From: Ideonella benzenivorans
GTDB lineage: Bacteria; Pseudomonadota; Gammaproteobacteria; Burkholderiales; Burkholderiaceae_C
Direction of reading: 5' to 3'
Assembly (NCBI RefSeq): GCF_020387415.1
Contig: NZ_JAGWCB010000012.1
Location: 310,001-374,000 of the forward strand
DNA: 64,000 nucleotides
Of this stretch, positions 39,452 through 48,385 are shown one piece after another (the first letter of the stretch is position 1; each line of letters begins with the position of its first letter). The translations under genes and the position numbers were made by a program. A model generated the notes under the pieces. It did no database searches and had not been told where the DNA came from. It worked only from the letters and a program-made list of their open reading frames with translations.

Positions 39452-40930
39452 TCAGAGGGCCTGCGGGGCCGAGGCGGCCGCGCTCGACGAGGACGGGGCC
39501 TGCCAGCCGCCGCCCAGCGCGGTGGACAAATCCACCACGGCGGTCGCCCGGCGGGCCTGCAAATCCACGCTGGTGCGGCGCTGCGCCAGCCACTGGCTCT
39601 CGGCATTCAGCACACTGAGGTAATTGGTCAGGCCGGCACGGTAGCGGTCCTGGGCGATGCGCCAGGCCTTCTCGGCGCTGGCCAGGGCGGCCGACTGCTC
39701 CGTCTGCTGCCGGGCCAGGGACTGCAGCGAACCGAGCGCATCGGCCGCCTCGCGCACCGCGCCCAGCACGGTGGCGTTGTACTGGGCCACGGCCGCGTCC
39801 CGTTCGGCCTCGCGGCTGCCCAGCTGGGCGCTCAGGCGCCCACCTTCGAAGATGGGCAGGTGCAACGCCGGACCGGCACTCCACTCGCGGCTGCCGGACT
39901 CGAACAGGTTGTTCAGGCCCAGGGCCGACAGGCCGACCAGGGCGCTGATCTCCACGTCGGGGTAGAACTCGGCCCGGGCGCTGCGCACCGCGGCGCCGGC
40001 GGCATCGACGCGCCAGCGCGCCGCTGCCACATCCGGCCGGCGGGCCAGCAGGTCGGCCCCCAGGCGATGCCCCGTGGGGCTCAGGCCGGCCTGCGGCAAT
40101 GACGGGGTCAGGCTGTCCAGCGCCTGGATGGGCTGGGCGGTCAGCGCGGCCAGGGCGTGACGGGCCAGCATGACCTGCTCGTCCAGGGCCTCGATCTGCA
40201 CGCGGGCATCCGGCAAGGCCCCTTCGCTCTGGGTCTGTTCCAGTGCCGTGTCCAGCCCGGCCACCACCCGCTGATGGGTGAGCTTCAGCAATTGCTCGCG
40301 CTGCGCCAGCGTGCGCTCGGCCACGCGCTTCTGTGCCAGCAGCCGGCCCAGTTGCAGGTAGACGCGGCTGACCTGCCCGGCCAGCGTCAACCGGGCGGCC
40401 GCGGCATCGGCCTCGGCGGCATGGGCCTGGTCCACCCGGGCGGCCCACTGGGCATCCAGGCGGCCAAAGAAGTCGGGCGACCAGCTCAGCACACCATCCA
40501 GGGCGCCGCTGTTGTAGGTGCCGCCACCATAAGGCGGCGGATACAGGCTGTTGGCGCTGAAGCGCTGACGGATCACGCTGGTGCTCAGCGTCACCTGCGG
40601 CGCGGTGGCCGAATGCGCCATGTCCGCCTGGGCGCGGGCCTGGGCCACGCGCGCCTCGGCCTGGGCCAGCGTCGGGTGGGCCGCCAGCGCCTGGCCGATC
40701 AGCCGGGCCAGCTGCGGGTCCTCGAAGGTCTGCCACCAGTCGCTGCCCAGGGCCATGCCATCCGCCGGGCCGGCCAGGCCCACGCGCTCGGCGCCGTACA
40801 TCGGCGCCCCGGTGGATTCCGGCCCCGGCAGGGCGCAGGCGCCCAACAAGGCCAGCGTGGCCGCCCCGGCCAGCCCACCCAACCGGCGGCCGGCTTGGTT
40901 TTGTGTCACAAGATGCAAGAACCTGTTCAT
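39452..40930 (-). CDS. Outer-membrane efflux lipoprotein, NodT/OprM family
   Basis: The 492-residue protein has a lipoprotein signal ending in LLGAC (lipid Cys about 32). It contains two OEP repeats: about 70-270 with LIGQALAAHPTLAQAEARVA, and about 285-475 with LLARRPDVAAARWRVDAAGA, a NodT/OprM hallmark. It forms the channel-tunnel of a tripartite pump. The gene comes directly after the MarR gene (20-nt gap) and before the adaptor, so channel, adaptor and pump are made together. Confidence 0.94.
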   Translation of the reverse strand: MNRFLHLVTQNQAGRRLGGLAGAATLALLGACALPGPESTGAPMYGAERVGLAGPADGMALGSDWWQTFEDPQLARLIGQALAAHPTLAQAEARVAQARAQADMAHSATAPQVTLSTSVIRQRFSANSLYPPPYGGGTYNSGALDGVLSWSPDFFGRLDAQWAARVDQAHAAEADAAAARLTLAGQVSRVYLQLGRLLAQKRVAERTLAQREQLLKLTHQRVVAGLDTALEQTQSEGALPDARVQIEALDEQVMLARHALAALTAQPIQALDSLTPSLPQAGLSPTGHRLGADLLARRPDVAAARWRVDAAGAAVRSARAEFYPDVEISALVGLSALGLNNLFESGSREWSAGPALHLPIFEGGRLSAQLGSREAERDAAVAQYNATVLGAVREAADALGSLQSLARQQTEQSAALASAEKAWRIAQDRYRAGLTNYLSVLNAESQWLAQRRTSVDLQARRATAVVDLSTALGGGWQAPSSSSAAASAPQAL

Positions 40931-40950
40931 CGGAAAGCCCCGTCAGGGGA

Positions 40951-41475
40951 TCAAGAAGAGGAAGCCGCCCCGCCCTCCGGCGCGGAGGGGTCCCGGGAGG
41001 CGGCGCTCAGCGCCGCGCTGTTGCTCAGGATGCGTTCGAGCATCTGGCGCAGCAGCAACCATTCGTCGGCCGTGAAGCCGCTCAGGTGCTGGTTGAGCAC
41101 CTTGCACAGCACCTCCGGCACCTGGCGCGCGATGGCCTCGCCCGCCGGTGTCAGCACCAGATTCACCACCCGCCGATCGGTGGTGGAGCGCTCACGCCGC
41201 AACAAGCCCTTGCGCTCCAGCCGGTCCAGCAGCCGGGTGGTGGCGCCGGGGTCCAGTTGCATGTCGCGCGCCAGCCCCGCCACCGTGAACTGGCCGCAGG
41301 TGAACAGCTTGAACAGCGGCATCCACTGCGCATGCGTGACATCCCAGGCCGCCAGTTCCTGGTCGGCCGCCGTCAGGACGCTGCTGAGCACCCGCCGCAT
41401 CAGGTAACCCACGCTGATCTCCGGCCGGAACTCGGACGGCCGGTAGAAGTCTGCTGGAGGGAGCGACGAATTCAT
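40951..41475 (-). CDS. MarR family transcriptional regulator
   Basis: The 174-residue protein has a winged-helix domain: FTVAGLARDMQLDPGATTRLLDRLERKGLLRRE (recognition region, about 60-92) and the wing STTDRRVVNLVLTPAG. It is the first gene of the efflux operon and presumably represses it until a phenolic or drug ligand binds. A perfect inverted repeat, TTTGC-N4-GCAAA, lies 14 nt before the start codon and overlaps the likely promoter, the usual autorepression arrangement. A minus-strand TATCAT (41488-41483) ends 7 nt before the ATG, so the message may be leaderless. Confidence 0.9.
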   Translation of the reverse strand: MNSSLPPADFYRPSEFRPEISVGYLMRRVLSSVLTAADQELAAWDVTHAQWMPLFKLFTCGQFTVAGLARDMQLDPGATTRLLDRLERKGLLRRERSTTDRRVVNLVLTPAGEAIARQVPEVLCKVLNQHLSGFTADEWLLLRQMLERILSNSAALSAASRDPSAPEGGAASSS

Positions 41476-41482
41476 GAGCTAG

Positions 41483-41502
41483 ATGATATTTGCCCAAGCA
41501 AA
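41483..41502 (-). promoter_or_regulatory. MarR operator and -10 element of the efflux operon
   Basis: TTTGC-CCAA-GCAAA at 41489-41502 is a perfect 5+5 inverted repeat. On the minus strand it is followed directly by the -10-like TATCAT (41488-41483). A repressor bound here would cover the -10/-35 spacer. Binding by the adjacent MarR protein is inferred from position. Confidence 0.55.
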
Positions 41503-41627
41503 CAATTCCGCCGGCGAAGGCAAAGACCAGCAGCCGGACTGGGTCTTTGGGCTGTCCAAGTTCGCCTGACTGGCGTGAAATGGCGTTCCGCTCGTTCCTT
41601 GTCCACCCGTTTTCCAGGAGAAAACAC

Positions 41628-42308
41628 ATGAACACTCCCCTGACTTCGCTCGTCCGCACACCGGCCCTGCTGCGCGGCACCGGTGCCGCCCTGGCCGTGG
41701 CGCTGGCGTGCAGCGGCTGCGCCGACATGGGTCCACGTGAACGAGGCACGGCCCAAGGGGCCGCGATCGGTGCGGTCGGCGGCGCGGTGATCAGCGCCGC
41801 CACCGGCGGCAAGGCCGGCACCGGCGCGCTCATCGGCGGCGCCGTGGGAGCCGTGGCCGGCAACATCTGGTCCAAGCACATGGAAGACAAGCGCCGCCAG
41901 ATGGAGGCTGCCACGAAAGGCACCGGCATCGAGGTGAACCGCACGGCCGACAACCGGCTGCAGGTCAACGTGCCCAGCGACATCAGCTTCGACGTCGGCC
42001 GCTCCGCGCTGCGGCCGGAACTGCACCCGGTGCTCGACAAGTTTGCCGCCGGCCTGGACGGCAACATGCGGGTGCTGGTCGTCGGCCACACCGACAGCAC
42101 CGGCAACGACGCGATCAACAACCCGCTGTCGGTGGACCGCGCTGCCAGCGTGCGGGACTATCTGGTGATGCGCGGCGTCTCGCCCACCCGCATCTCCATT
42201 GACGGCAAGGGCTCCAAGCAGCCGATCGCCGACAACGCAACCACCGAGGGCCGCGCCCGCAACCGCCGGGTGGAGATCTTCCTGAGCGAGACCCAGCCGC
42301 AGGGCTGA
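41628..42308 (+). CDS. OmpA-family lipoprotein with glycine-zipper domain
   Basis: The 226-residue envelope protein has a lipoprotein-like signal ending around LACSGC (about 29-31). A glycine-zipper segment follows ([20 protein letters not shown], about 47-66). The C-terminal OmpA-like peptidoglycan-binding domain (about 110-220) shows [21 protein letters not shown] and [11 protein letters not shown], with the diaminopimelate-binding Asp and Arg. It probably tethers the outer membrane to peptidoglycan (YiaD-like). The ATG has CAGGAG 8 nt upstream. It diverges from the marR gene across 152 bp. Confidence 0.92.
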   Translation: MNTPLTSLVRTPALLRGTGAALAVALACSGCADMGPRERGTAQGAAIGAVGGAVISAATGGKAGTGALIGGAVGAVAGNIWSKHMEDKRRQMEAATKGTGIEVNRTADNRLQVNVPSDISFDVGRSALRPELHPVLDKFAAGLDGNMRVLVVGHTDSTGNDAINNPLSVDRAASVRDYLVMRGVSPTRISIDGKGSKQPIADNATTEGRARNRRVEIFLSETQPQG

Positions 42309-42331
42309 GCGCGGGTGGGCGGTCGACGGCC

Positions 42332-42337
42332 TAAAAT
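42332..42337 (+). promoter_or_regulatory. Possible -10 element of thyA
   Basis: TAAAAT matches TATAAT at five of six positions and is an AT-rich island in GC-rich sequence, 24 bp after the lipoprotein stop and 68 nt before the thyA ATG. No -35 hexamer is convincing. Confidence 0.3.
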
Positions 42338-42405
42338 CGCGCCCTCTCCGGCGGGGCGCCCACGAACGCGCCCCGCCGCCGTTGCCCTCCCCCGCCTGCC
42401 CGCCC

Positions 42406-43260
42406 ATGACCCGCCCGACTGACCTGCCCACTCCGCGCCCGGTGCGCCACCAGTACGAGGACTTCATGCGCCATGTCTTCGAGCATGGCGTGGCCAAGGG
42501 CGACCGCACCGGCACCGGCACGCGCAGCGTGTTCGGCCACCAGATGCGCTTCGACCTGAACGAAGGCTTCCCGCTGGTCACGACCAAGAAGGTCTTCCTG
42601 CGGGCCGTGATCGTCGAGCTGCTGTGGTTCCTGCGCGGCGACAGCAACGTGAAGTGGCTGCAGGAGCGCGGCTGCACCATCTGGGACGAATGGGCCCGCG
42701 ACGATGGCGACCTGGGCCCGGTCTATGGCGTGCAGTGGCGCAACTGGCCCGCCCCCGATGGCCGTCACATCGACCAGATCAGCGAGGTGGTGCGCACCCT
42801 CCGGGCCAACCCGGACTCGCGCCGCATCATCGTCAGCGCCTGGAACGTGGCCGATCTGGACCAGATGGCGCTGATGCCCTGCCACGCCTTCTTCCAGTTC
42901 TACGTCTCGCCCGAGCTGGGCCCCAACGGCAGGCGCAAGCTGAGCTGCCAGCTCTACCAGCGCAGCGCGGACATCTTCCTGGGCGTGCCCTTCAACATCG
43001 CCAGCTACGCGCTGCTGACCCACATGCTGGCTCAGCAATGCGATCTGGACGTGGGCGAGTTCATCTGGACCGGCGGCGACTGCCACATCTACGACAACCA
43101 CGTCGAGCAGGTGCAGACCCAGCTGGCCCGGACGCCCTACCCCTACCCGCGGCTGAACATCAGGCGCCAGCCCGCGTCCATCTTCGACTACGCCCCCGAG
43201 GACTTCGAGGTGCTGGACTACCAGCACCATCCGTTGATCAAGGCCCCGGTGGCCGTCTGA
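42406..43260 (+). CDS. thyA: Thymidylate synthase
   Basis: ThyA methylates dUMP to dTMP with methylene-tetrahydrofolate, leaving dihydrofolate. The 284-residue product has [20 protein letters not shown], the catalytic Cys in [32 protein letters not shown] and DCHIYDNH. An insertion relative to the 264-residue E. coli enzyme accounts for the extra length (N-terminus plus [10 protein letters not shown]). I use the ATG at 42406; an earlier ATG at 42382 would add a proline-rich octapeptide. folA, which recycles the dihydrofolate, follows 10 nt later. Confidence 0.98.
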   Translation: MTRPTDLPTPRPVRHQYEDFMRHVFEHGVAKGDRTGTGTRSVFGHQMRFDLNEGFPLVTTKKVFLRAVIVELLWFLRGDSNVKWLQERGCTIWDEWARDDGDLGPVYGVQWRNWPAPDGRHIDQISEVVRTLRANPDSRRIIVSAWNVADLDQMALMPCHAFFQFYVSPELGPNGRRKLSCQLYQRSADIFLGVPFNIASYALLTHMLAQQCDLDVGEFIWTGGDCHIYDNHVEQVQTQLARTPYPYPRLNIRRQPASIFDYAPEDFEVLDYQHHPLIKAPVAV

Positions 43261-43270
43261 GGCGCACCCG

Positions 43271-43789
43271 ATGATCCGCCCGACCGTGCTGGTTCTGATT
43301 GCCGCCGTGGCCCGCAACGGCGTGATCGGCCGCGACAACCAGCTGCTGTGGCAGCTGCCCGAGGACATGGCGCACTTCCGCGAAACCACCCGCGGCGCCC
43401 CGGTGCTGATGGGCCGCAAGACCTGGGAGTCGCTGCCGCCGCGCTTTCGCCCGCTGCCAGGCCGGCGCAATGTGGTGCTGAGCCGCCAACCTGGTTTCGT
43501 GGCCGAGGGGGCGGAGGTGGTGGCCTCGCTGGATGAAGCGCTGCTGCGGCTGCAGGCGGCACCGCAGGCCTTCGTGATCGGCGGCGAGCAGCTCTACCGC
43601 CAGGCCCTGCCACGCGCGGACCAGCTGGTGTTGACCGAGCTGGACCGCGACTACGACGGCGATGCCCATTTCCCGCATTGGGATCACGAGGCCTTCGTCG
43701 AAATCGAGCGCCGCCCCGCCCAGGCCGCCCCGGCGGGCGGGCCCGGCTATGCCTTTGTCACCTATGCACGCCGGCCGGTCCGGCCTTGA
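43271..43789 (+). CDS. folA: Dihydrofolate reductase
   Basis: FolA reduces dihydrofolate to tetrahydrofolate with NADPH and is the trimethoprim target. The 172-residue protein has LIAAVARNGVIGRDNQLLWQLPEDMAHFR (start region with Trp and the substrate-binding Glu/Asp), LMGRKTWESLP, FVIGGEQLYRQALP and LTELDRDYDGDAHFP. Length is normal. It is in the thyA-folA pair common to many bacteria. Confidence 0.97.
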   Translation: MIRPTVLVLIAAVARNGVIGRDNQLLWQLPEDMAHFRETTRGAPVLMGRKTWESLPPRFRPLPGRRNVVLSRQPGFVAEGAEVVASLDEALLRLQAAPQAFVIGGEQLYRQALPRADQLVLTELDRDYDGDAHFPHWDHEAFVEIERRPAQAAPAGGPGYAFVTYARRPVRP

Positions 43790-43804
43790 TTCCCAACGCT
43801 CACC

Positions 43805-44380
43805 ATGTCAGGCAACAGCTTTCACGTCCACGGCCCCCACGAACACGAACTGGAGCACGCGGCCCACGCCAACCCGAGCGGCATGGCCGGCCAGCTGGCG
43901 GTGGTGACCGCCGTGCTGGCCACGGTCGGCGCCCTGTTCTCCTACATGGGCGGCGCAGCCCAGGCCAATGCGGTGCTGGACAAGAACAGCGCCGCCATCA
44001 AGAAGACCGAGGCGAACGACCAGTGGAACTACTACCAGGCCAAGGGCAGCAAGCAGAATCTGGCCGAACTGGCGGTGGTGCTGGTGCCGGCCGACAAACG
44101 CGACGAGTACGCGCAACAGGTGCAGCGCTACAAGGCCGAGAAGGAAGAGATCAAGGCCAAGGCCGAAGCGCTGGAGAAGGAATCCCTGGCATGGGACCAG
44201 CGCTCTGAAGAGCAGCTGCACCTGCATCACCGCTGGGCCCAGGCCACCACGGTGCTGCAGGTGGCCATTGCCCTGGCGGCGATCGCCTTGCTGACCCGCA
44301 AACGCTGGCTGGAGTGGCTGACCATTGGTGGCGGTGTGCTGGGCCTGTTGATCGGCGTGGCGGCGGCCCTGCACCTCTGA
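43805..44380 (+). CDS. DUF4337 family membrane protein
   Basis: This 191-residue protein matches the DUF4337 pattern. It has a His-rich N-terminus (HVHGPHEHELEHAAHANP), a first membrane helix (AVVTAVLATVGALFSYMGG, about 32-50), a long charged coiled coil (about 55-140), and two C-terminal helices (about 146-160 and 168-190). The function of the family is unknown. It follows folA after 15 nt and may be the third gene of that transcript. The histidines suggest metal binding, which is speculative. Confidence 0.78.
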   Translation: MSGNSFHVHGPHEHELEHAAHANPSGMAGQLAVVTAVLATVGALFSYMGGAAQANAVLDKNSAAIKKTEANDQWNYYQAKGSKQNLAELAVVLVPADKRDEYAQQVQRYKAEKEEIKAKAEALEKESLAWDQRSEEQLHLHHRWAQATTVLQVAIALAAIALLTRKRWLEWLTIGGGVLGLLIGVAAALHL

Positions 44381-44393
44381 GCCGCCCGCTGGC

Positions 44394-47300
44394 TCACGCC
44401 GGTGGGGCGCTCTCCCGGGCCTGCATCCAGCGCGCCAGCTCGGCGGCCGGCATGGGCCGGCCATACAGATAGCCCTGCAGCTCGTCGCAATGGGCCTCGC
44501 GCAACGCGCTCGCCTGGTCCTCCCGCTCGACCCCTTCGGCCACCACGCTCAGGCCCAGGGTGTGGCCCAGGCCGATCACCGCGTGGATCACCGCCAGGTG
44601 GGTGCTGTCTTCCAGCATGCCCAGCACGAAGGAGCGGTCGATCTTCAGCCGGTCGATCGGGAAGCGGTTGAGGTAGTTCAGGCTGGAATAGCCGGTGCCG
44701 AAGTCGTCGATGACGATGCCCACGCCCAGGGCCCGGATCTCGTGCAGCACGACCAGGTTGGCCTCGGCACCGTCCATCAGCATGGACTCGGTCAGCTCCA
44801 GCTCCAGCACGCCTGGCGGCACCTGGCAGCGCTGCAGGCAGGCCCGCAGGTGGTCCAGCAGGCCCGGGTGGCGCAGCTGCACGGCCGAGATGTTGACCGA
44901 CACCTCGCGCGGCATCCGCCCCTCGGTCTGCCAGCACTGGATCTGCCGGCAGGCCTCCTCGATCACCCAGGCGCCGATCGGCACGATCAGGCCGGATTCC
45001 TCGGCCACCGGAATGAACTGCACCGGGGGCACCGACCCCAGTTCCGGATGCTGCCAGCGCAGCAGGCCCTCCACGCCGACCAGTGCGCCGCTGCCGGCGG
45101 CCACCCGCGGCTGCCAGTACAGCATCAGGCCCTCGCCATCGGCGGCTTCGCGCAGCGCGGCCTCCATGCTCAGGCGCTGCTGCGCGCGCTCGGTCATTTC
45201 CTGGCTGTAGAACTGCGCGCTGTCGCGGCCCTCGGCCTTGGCCTGGTACATCGCGGTGTCGGCATGCCGCATCAGCAGGTCCAGTTCGTCCGCGTCGTCC
45301 GGGTACATCGCGATGCCGACGCTGCAGGACACGTGCAGTTGCTGGCCATTGACCTCGTGCGGCGCGCGGATCAGCGGGATCAGCCGCTGTTCCACCACCT
45401 GGCTCACCTCCTCGGCACCATGCACGCCGCTGAGCACGATGATGAATTCGTCACCGCCCAGGCGGCTCACGGTATCGCCCCCGCGCACCGCGTCCGACAG
45501 CCGCTTGGCCACCGAGCGCAGCACCCCGTCGCCCACATGGTGGCCCAGCGTGTCGTTGATGTCCTTGAAGCGGTCCAGGTCCACGAACAGCAGGGCCACG
45601 TGCTCACCCGTGCGCTGCGCCTGCTGCAAGGCCATGCGCAGGCGCTCGATGCACAGCGTGCGGTTGGGCAGGCCGGTCAGGGTGTCGTGGTGGGCCAGGT
45701 ACTGGATGCGCTCCTCGCTCTTCTTGCGGTCGCTGATGTCGATCGAGGTGAAGATGTAGTGCGACCAGGCACCCTGCGGCTCGCGCACACCACTCACCAT
45801 CAGCCAGGCTGGAAAGTCGGTGCCATTGCGCCGCTTCAGCCGCAACTCGCCCTGCCAGGTGCCGCGCTTCTGCACCGTGGCCCACAGGGTCTCCAGCATG
45901 GCCGCCGGCACCTGGAACAGGGCCTCCGGGGCCGCCCCCACCACCTCGCCCAGGTCCCGCCCGGTCGAGCGGTAGAAGGCCTGGTTGGCAGACAGCACGC
46001 GCCGGTCGGCATCGGCGATCAGGATGCCTTCGGAAGAGGCCTCATAGACCTTGGCCCACAGCTCCAGCCGACGCTCCATCAGCTTCAGGTGGTTGATGGG
46101 CGTGAACAGCGTCAGCAGCGCGTCCTGGCCCTGGTATTCCACCCGGCGACCGGAGAGCACCGCCCAGGAGGTCTCGTTGCCGGCATGCCAGCGCACCTCG
46201 AACTCGTCCACCGCACCACGGTCGGCCAGCTGCTGGAAGAAGCGGATCCGCACCGCCGGCTCCAGGCCGGTGGCCCAGGGATCGCGCCGCCGCCCGGCCA
46301 GCCAGGTTTCGGCGGGGGCATTGGCATGCAGCACCTCGTGGCCCGGAATGGCGGTCACGACGATGGCGATCGGCGTGGCTTCCAGCAGAGCCTGCTGGGC
46401 ATGGGCCGCCCGGGCGCGCGCGGTCAACTCCTGCTGTTCCTGGCGGGCACGGTCGAGCTCTTCCAGCATGCCGTTGAAACCCGTCACCAGCCGGCCGATC
46501 TCGTCGTGGCTGGTCCATTCGGCGCGCAGGCTGTGGTCGCCGGTGCGGCCCACGGTGTCCACCACATGGGAGAGGCGACGCAGCGGCAGGCGGATCTGCT
46601 GGGCCACCATGTAGACCATGCCCAGGATGCAGCTCAGCAGGAACAGCGCCGTGCCCAGGTGCATCCACATGCGGGTGTAGAGGCTGGAGACACGCTGCTC
46701 CAGCATCATGTTGAGGGCATCCCCCGCGCCACGCCAGGTCTCGCGCAGCTGCGTCAGCAGGGCCTGCTGGGCCGTGCTCAGGGCCACCTGGGCGGCCGGG
46801 TCGTCCGGAGCCTCCACCCAGCGGCGCGCCGCCCCCCGGAAACCTTCCAGCGTGCTGACCAGCGCCGCCTCCCGCACCCCCTGGATCTGCTGCAGCGCCG
46901 GCCGCGCCGCCACGGCCTCCGACCAATCCGACTGGATGCCGTGCAGCGTGGCGTCCAGCTGCCCTTCCAGCACCAGGTACTGCGTGGCCCGGGCCCCCCC
47001 CTGCCGATCGGCCAGATGCGAGGCGATGCGATGCTGCGTCTCCAGCAACTCCGGGTAGCGCAACAGGATCAGCGACATCATGTAGTAGCTGTCCAGGTCC
47101 GGGTCGAGGATCAGGTTGGATTGGTTGCCCAGGCGCGTCAGCAGGTCACGCCCCTCCCCGATGACCGCCGACGCGCTGGGGGCCGGCGCCAGCGCCGCCA
47201 CCAGACGCTGGTTGAGGTCGGTGCTCTGCATGCCGGCGCCGTGTTCAGCCTCCTGCGCCTGCAGGCGCTGGATGTGCTGCGACCAGCTGAGCTCCGGCGG

Positions 47301-47534
47301 CGCATGGGCCCCGAGGCGGGCCCCGTCGATCAGGGTGTCGCGCAGCGTGCTGATGTAGACGTTGCCGGCAATCTCCTTGCGGGCAAAGTCGATGAAGATG
47401 AACTTCTCGTTGACGAGAATGCTGGTGACATAGATGACGGCGCACAGATCCAGCAGGTAGATCAGCAGCAGCTTGCGCCCCACGCTCAGCCTGGCGAGCA
47501 AGCGGGCAAAGGGGTTTCCTGGTGTAACAGACAT
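44394..47534 (-). CDS. Transmembrane PAS-GGDEF-EAL c-di-GMP signalling protein
   Basis: The 1046-residue receptor has two membrane helices (about 20-42 and 300-325) enclosing a large periplasmic domain of unknown type, then HAMP (LPLRRLSHVVDTVGRTGD), a PAS-like region, a second PAS (about 490-610), GGDEF and EAL. The cyclase motif is intact (RLGGDEFIIVL). The phosphodiesterase has VGVEGLLRW (EGL form of EAL), NISAVQL and DDFGTGYSSLNYLNRFPID, so it is probably active. Either activity could dominate. The start is uncertain: I use ATG 47532-47534; an in-frame TTG at 47552 adds six residues. It converges on the DUF4337 gene. Confidence 0.9.
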   Translation of the reverse strand: MSVTPGNPFARLLARLSVGRKLLLIYLLDLCAVIYVTSILVNEKFIFIDFARKEIAGNVYISTLRDTLIDGARLGAHAPPELSWSQHIQRLQAQEAEHGAGMQSTDLNQRLVAALAPAPSASAVIGEGRDLLTRLGNQSNLILDPDLDSYYMMSLILLRYPELLETQHRIASHLADRQGGARATQYLVLEGQLDATLHGIQSDWSEAVAARPALQQIQGVREAALVSTLEGFRGAARRWVEAPDDPAAQVALSTAQQALLTQLRETWRGAGDALNMMLEQRVSSLYTRMWMHLGTALFLLSCILGMVYMVAQQIRLPLRRLSHVVDTVGRTGDHSLRAEWTSHDEIGRLVTGFNGMLEELDRARQEQQELTARARAAHAQQALLEATPIAIVVTAIPGHEVLHANAPAETWLAGRRRDPWATGLEPAVRIRFFQQLADRGAVDEFEVRWHAGNETSWAVLSGRRVEYQGQDALLTLFTPINHLKLMERRLELWAKVYEASSEGILIADADRRVLSANQAFYRSTGRDLGEVVGAAPEALFQVPAAMLETLWATVQKRGTWQGELRLKRRNGTDFPAWLMVSGVREPQGAWSHYIFTSIDISDRKKSEERIQYLAHHDTLTGLPNRTLCIERLRMALQQAQRTGEHVALLFVDLDRFKDINDTLGHHVGDGVLRSVAKRLSDAVRGGDTVSRLGGDEFIIVLSGVHGAEEVSQVVEQRLIPLIRAPHEVNGQQLHVSCSVGIAMYPDDADELDLLMRHADTAMYQAKAEGRDSAQFYSQEMTERAQQRLSMEAALREAADGEGLMLYWQPRVAAGSGALVGVEGLLRWQHPELGSVPPVQFIPVAEESGLIVPIGAWVIEEACRQIQCWQTEGRMPREVSVNISAVQLRHPGLLDHLRACLQRCQVPPGVLELELTESMLMDGAEANLVVLHEIRALGVGIVIDDFGTGYSSLNYLNRFPIDRLKIDRSFVLGMLEDSTHLAVIHAVIGLGHTLGLSVVAEGVEREDQASALREAHCDELQGYLYGRPMPAAELARWMQARESAPPA

Positions 47535-47605
47535 AAGGCACAGGTTTAGCAAAGGGCATGCCGCTGTGCCCGGAGAAAAGAGGCATCTTTCGCTAGGATG
47601 CCGCC

Positions 47606-48376
47606 ATGCAACTCGCCACCTGGAACGTGAATTCCCTGGCCGTGCGCCTGCCCCAGCTGCTGGACTGGCTCGCCGCCCACCCTGTCGACGCCCTGGTCCT
47701 GCAGGAGACCAAGCTCACCGACGACAAATTCCCCCATGCCGAGATCGAGGCGGCCGGCTACGCGGTGGCCTTCCATGGCCAGCGCACCTACAACGGCGTG
47801 GCCCTGCTGACCCGCCAGCCGGCCAGCGCGGTGGTCAAGAACATTCCCGGTTTTGCCGACGAGCAGGCCCGTGTGATCGCCGGCACCACCGCCGGCGGGC
47901 TGCGGGTGGTGGGCGCCTACTTTCCGAACGGCCAAGCCCCGGGCAGCGAGAAGTTCGCCTACAAGATGCAGTGGCTGGACGCGCTGCGCCAGTGGCTGGC
48001 CGAGGAACTGGCCCAGCATCCCCGGCTGGTGCTGATGGGCGACTTCAACATCGCGCCGGAAGACCGCGACGTCTACGACCCGGTGGCCTGGGCCGGGCAG
48101 ATCCACTGCACGCCGGAAGAGCGGGCCCACTTCCAGCAGTTGCTGGCCCTGGGCCTGGCCGATGCCTTCCGGCTGTTCGAGCAACCGCCCAAGAGCTGGA
48201 GCTGGTGGGACTACCGCAACCTGGCCTTCCGCAAGAACCAGGGCCTGCGCATCGACCACATCCTGGTCAGCGCCGCCCTCCAGCCCGAGGTGACGGCCTG
48301 CGAGATCGACAAGGCCCCACGCAAGAACGAGCGCCCGAGCGACCACGCACCGGTGATCGTCACGCTGAAGGACTGA
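47606..48376 (+). CDS. xthA: Exodeoxyribonuclease III
   Basis: The 256-residue protein is an ExoIII-type AP endonuclease for base excision repair. Motifs: ATWNVNSLAVRLPQLLDWL, LQETKL (catalytic Glu), GDFNIAPEDRDVYDP (Asp and Asn) and the terminal SDHAPVI (His). Length is typical (about 255-270). TAGGAT lies 6 nt before the ATG; it could act as a -10 for a leaderless message, or its AGGA as a Shine-Dalgarno. It converges on ntrC, 9 bp apart. Confidence 0.96.
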   Translation: MQLATWNVNSLAVRLPQLLDWLAAHPVDALVLQETKLTDDKFPHAEIEAAGYAVAFHGQRTYNGVALLTRQPASAVVKNIPGFADEQARVIAGTTAGGLRVVGAYFPNGQAPGSEKFAYKMQWLDALRQWLAEELAQHPRLVLMGDFNIAPEDRDVYDPVAWAGQIHCTPEERAHFQQLLALGLADAFRLFEQPPKSWSWWDYRNLAFRKNQGLRIDHILVSAALQPEVTACEIDKAPRKNERPSDHAPVIVTLKD

Positions 48377-48385
48377 GGCCGCGCC

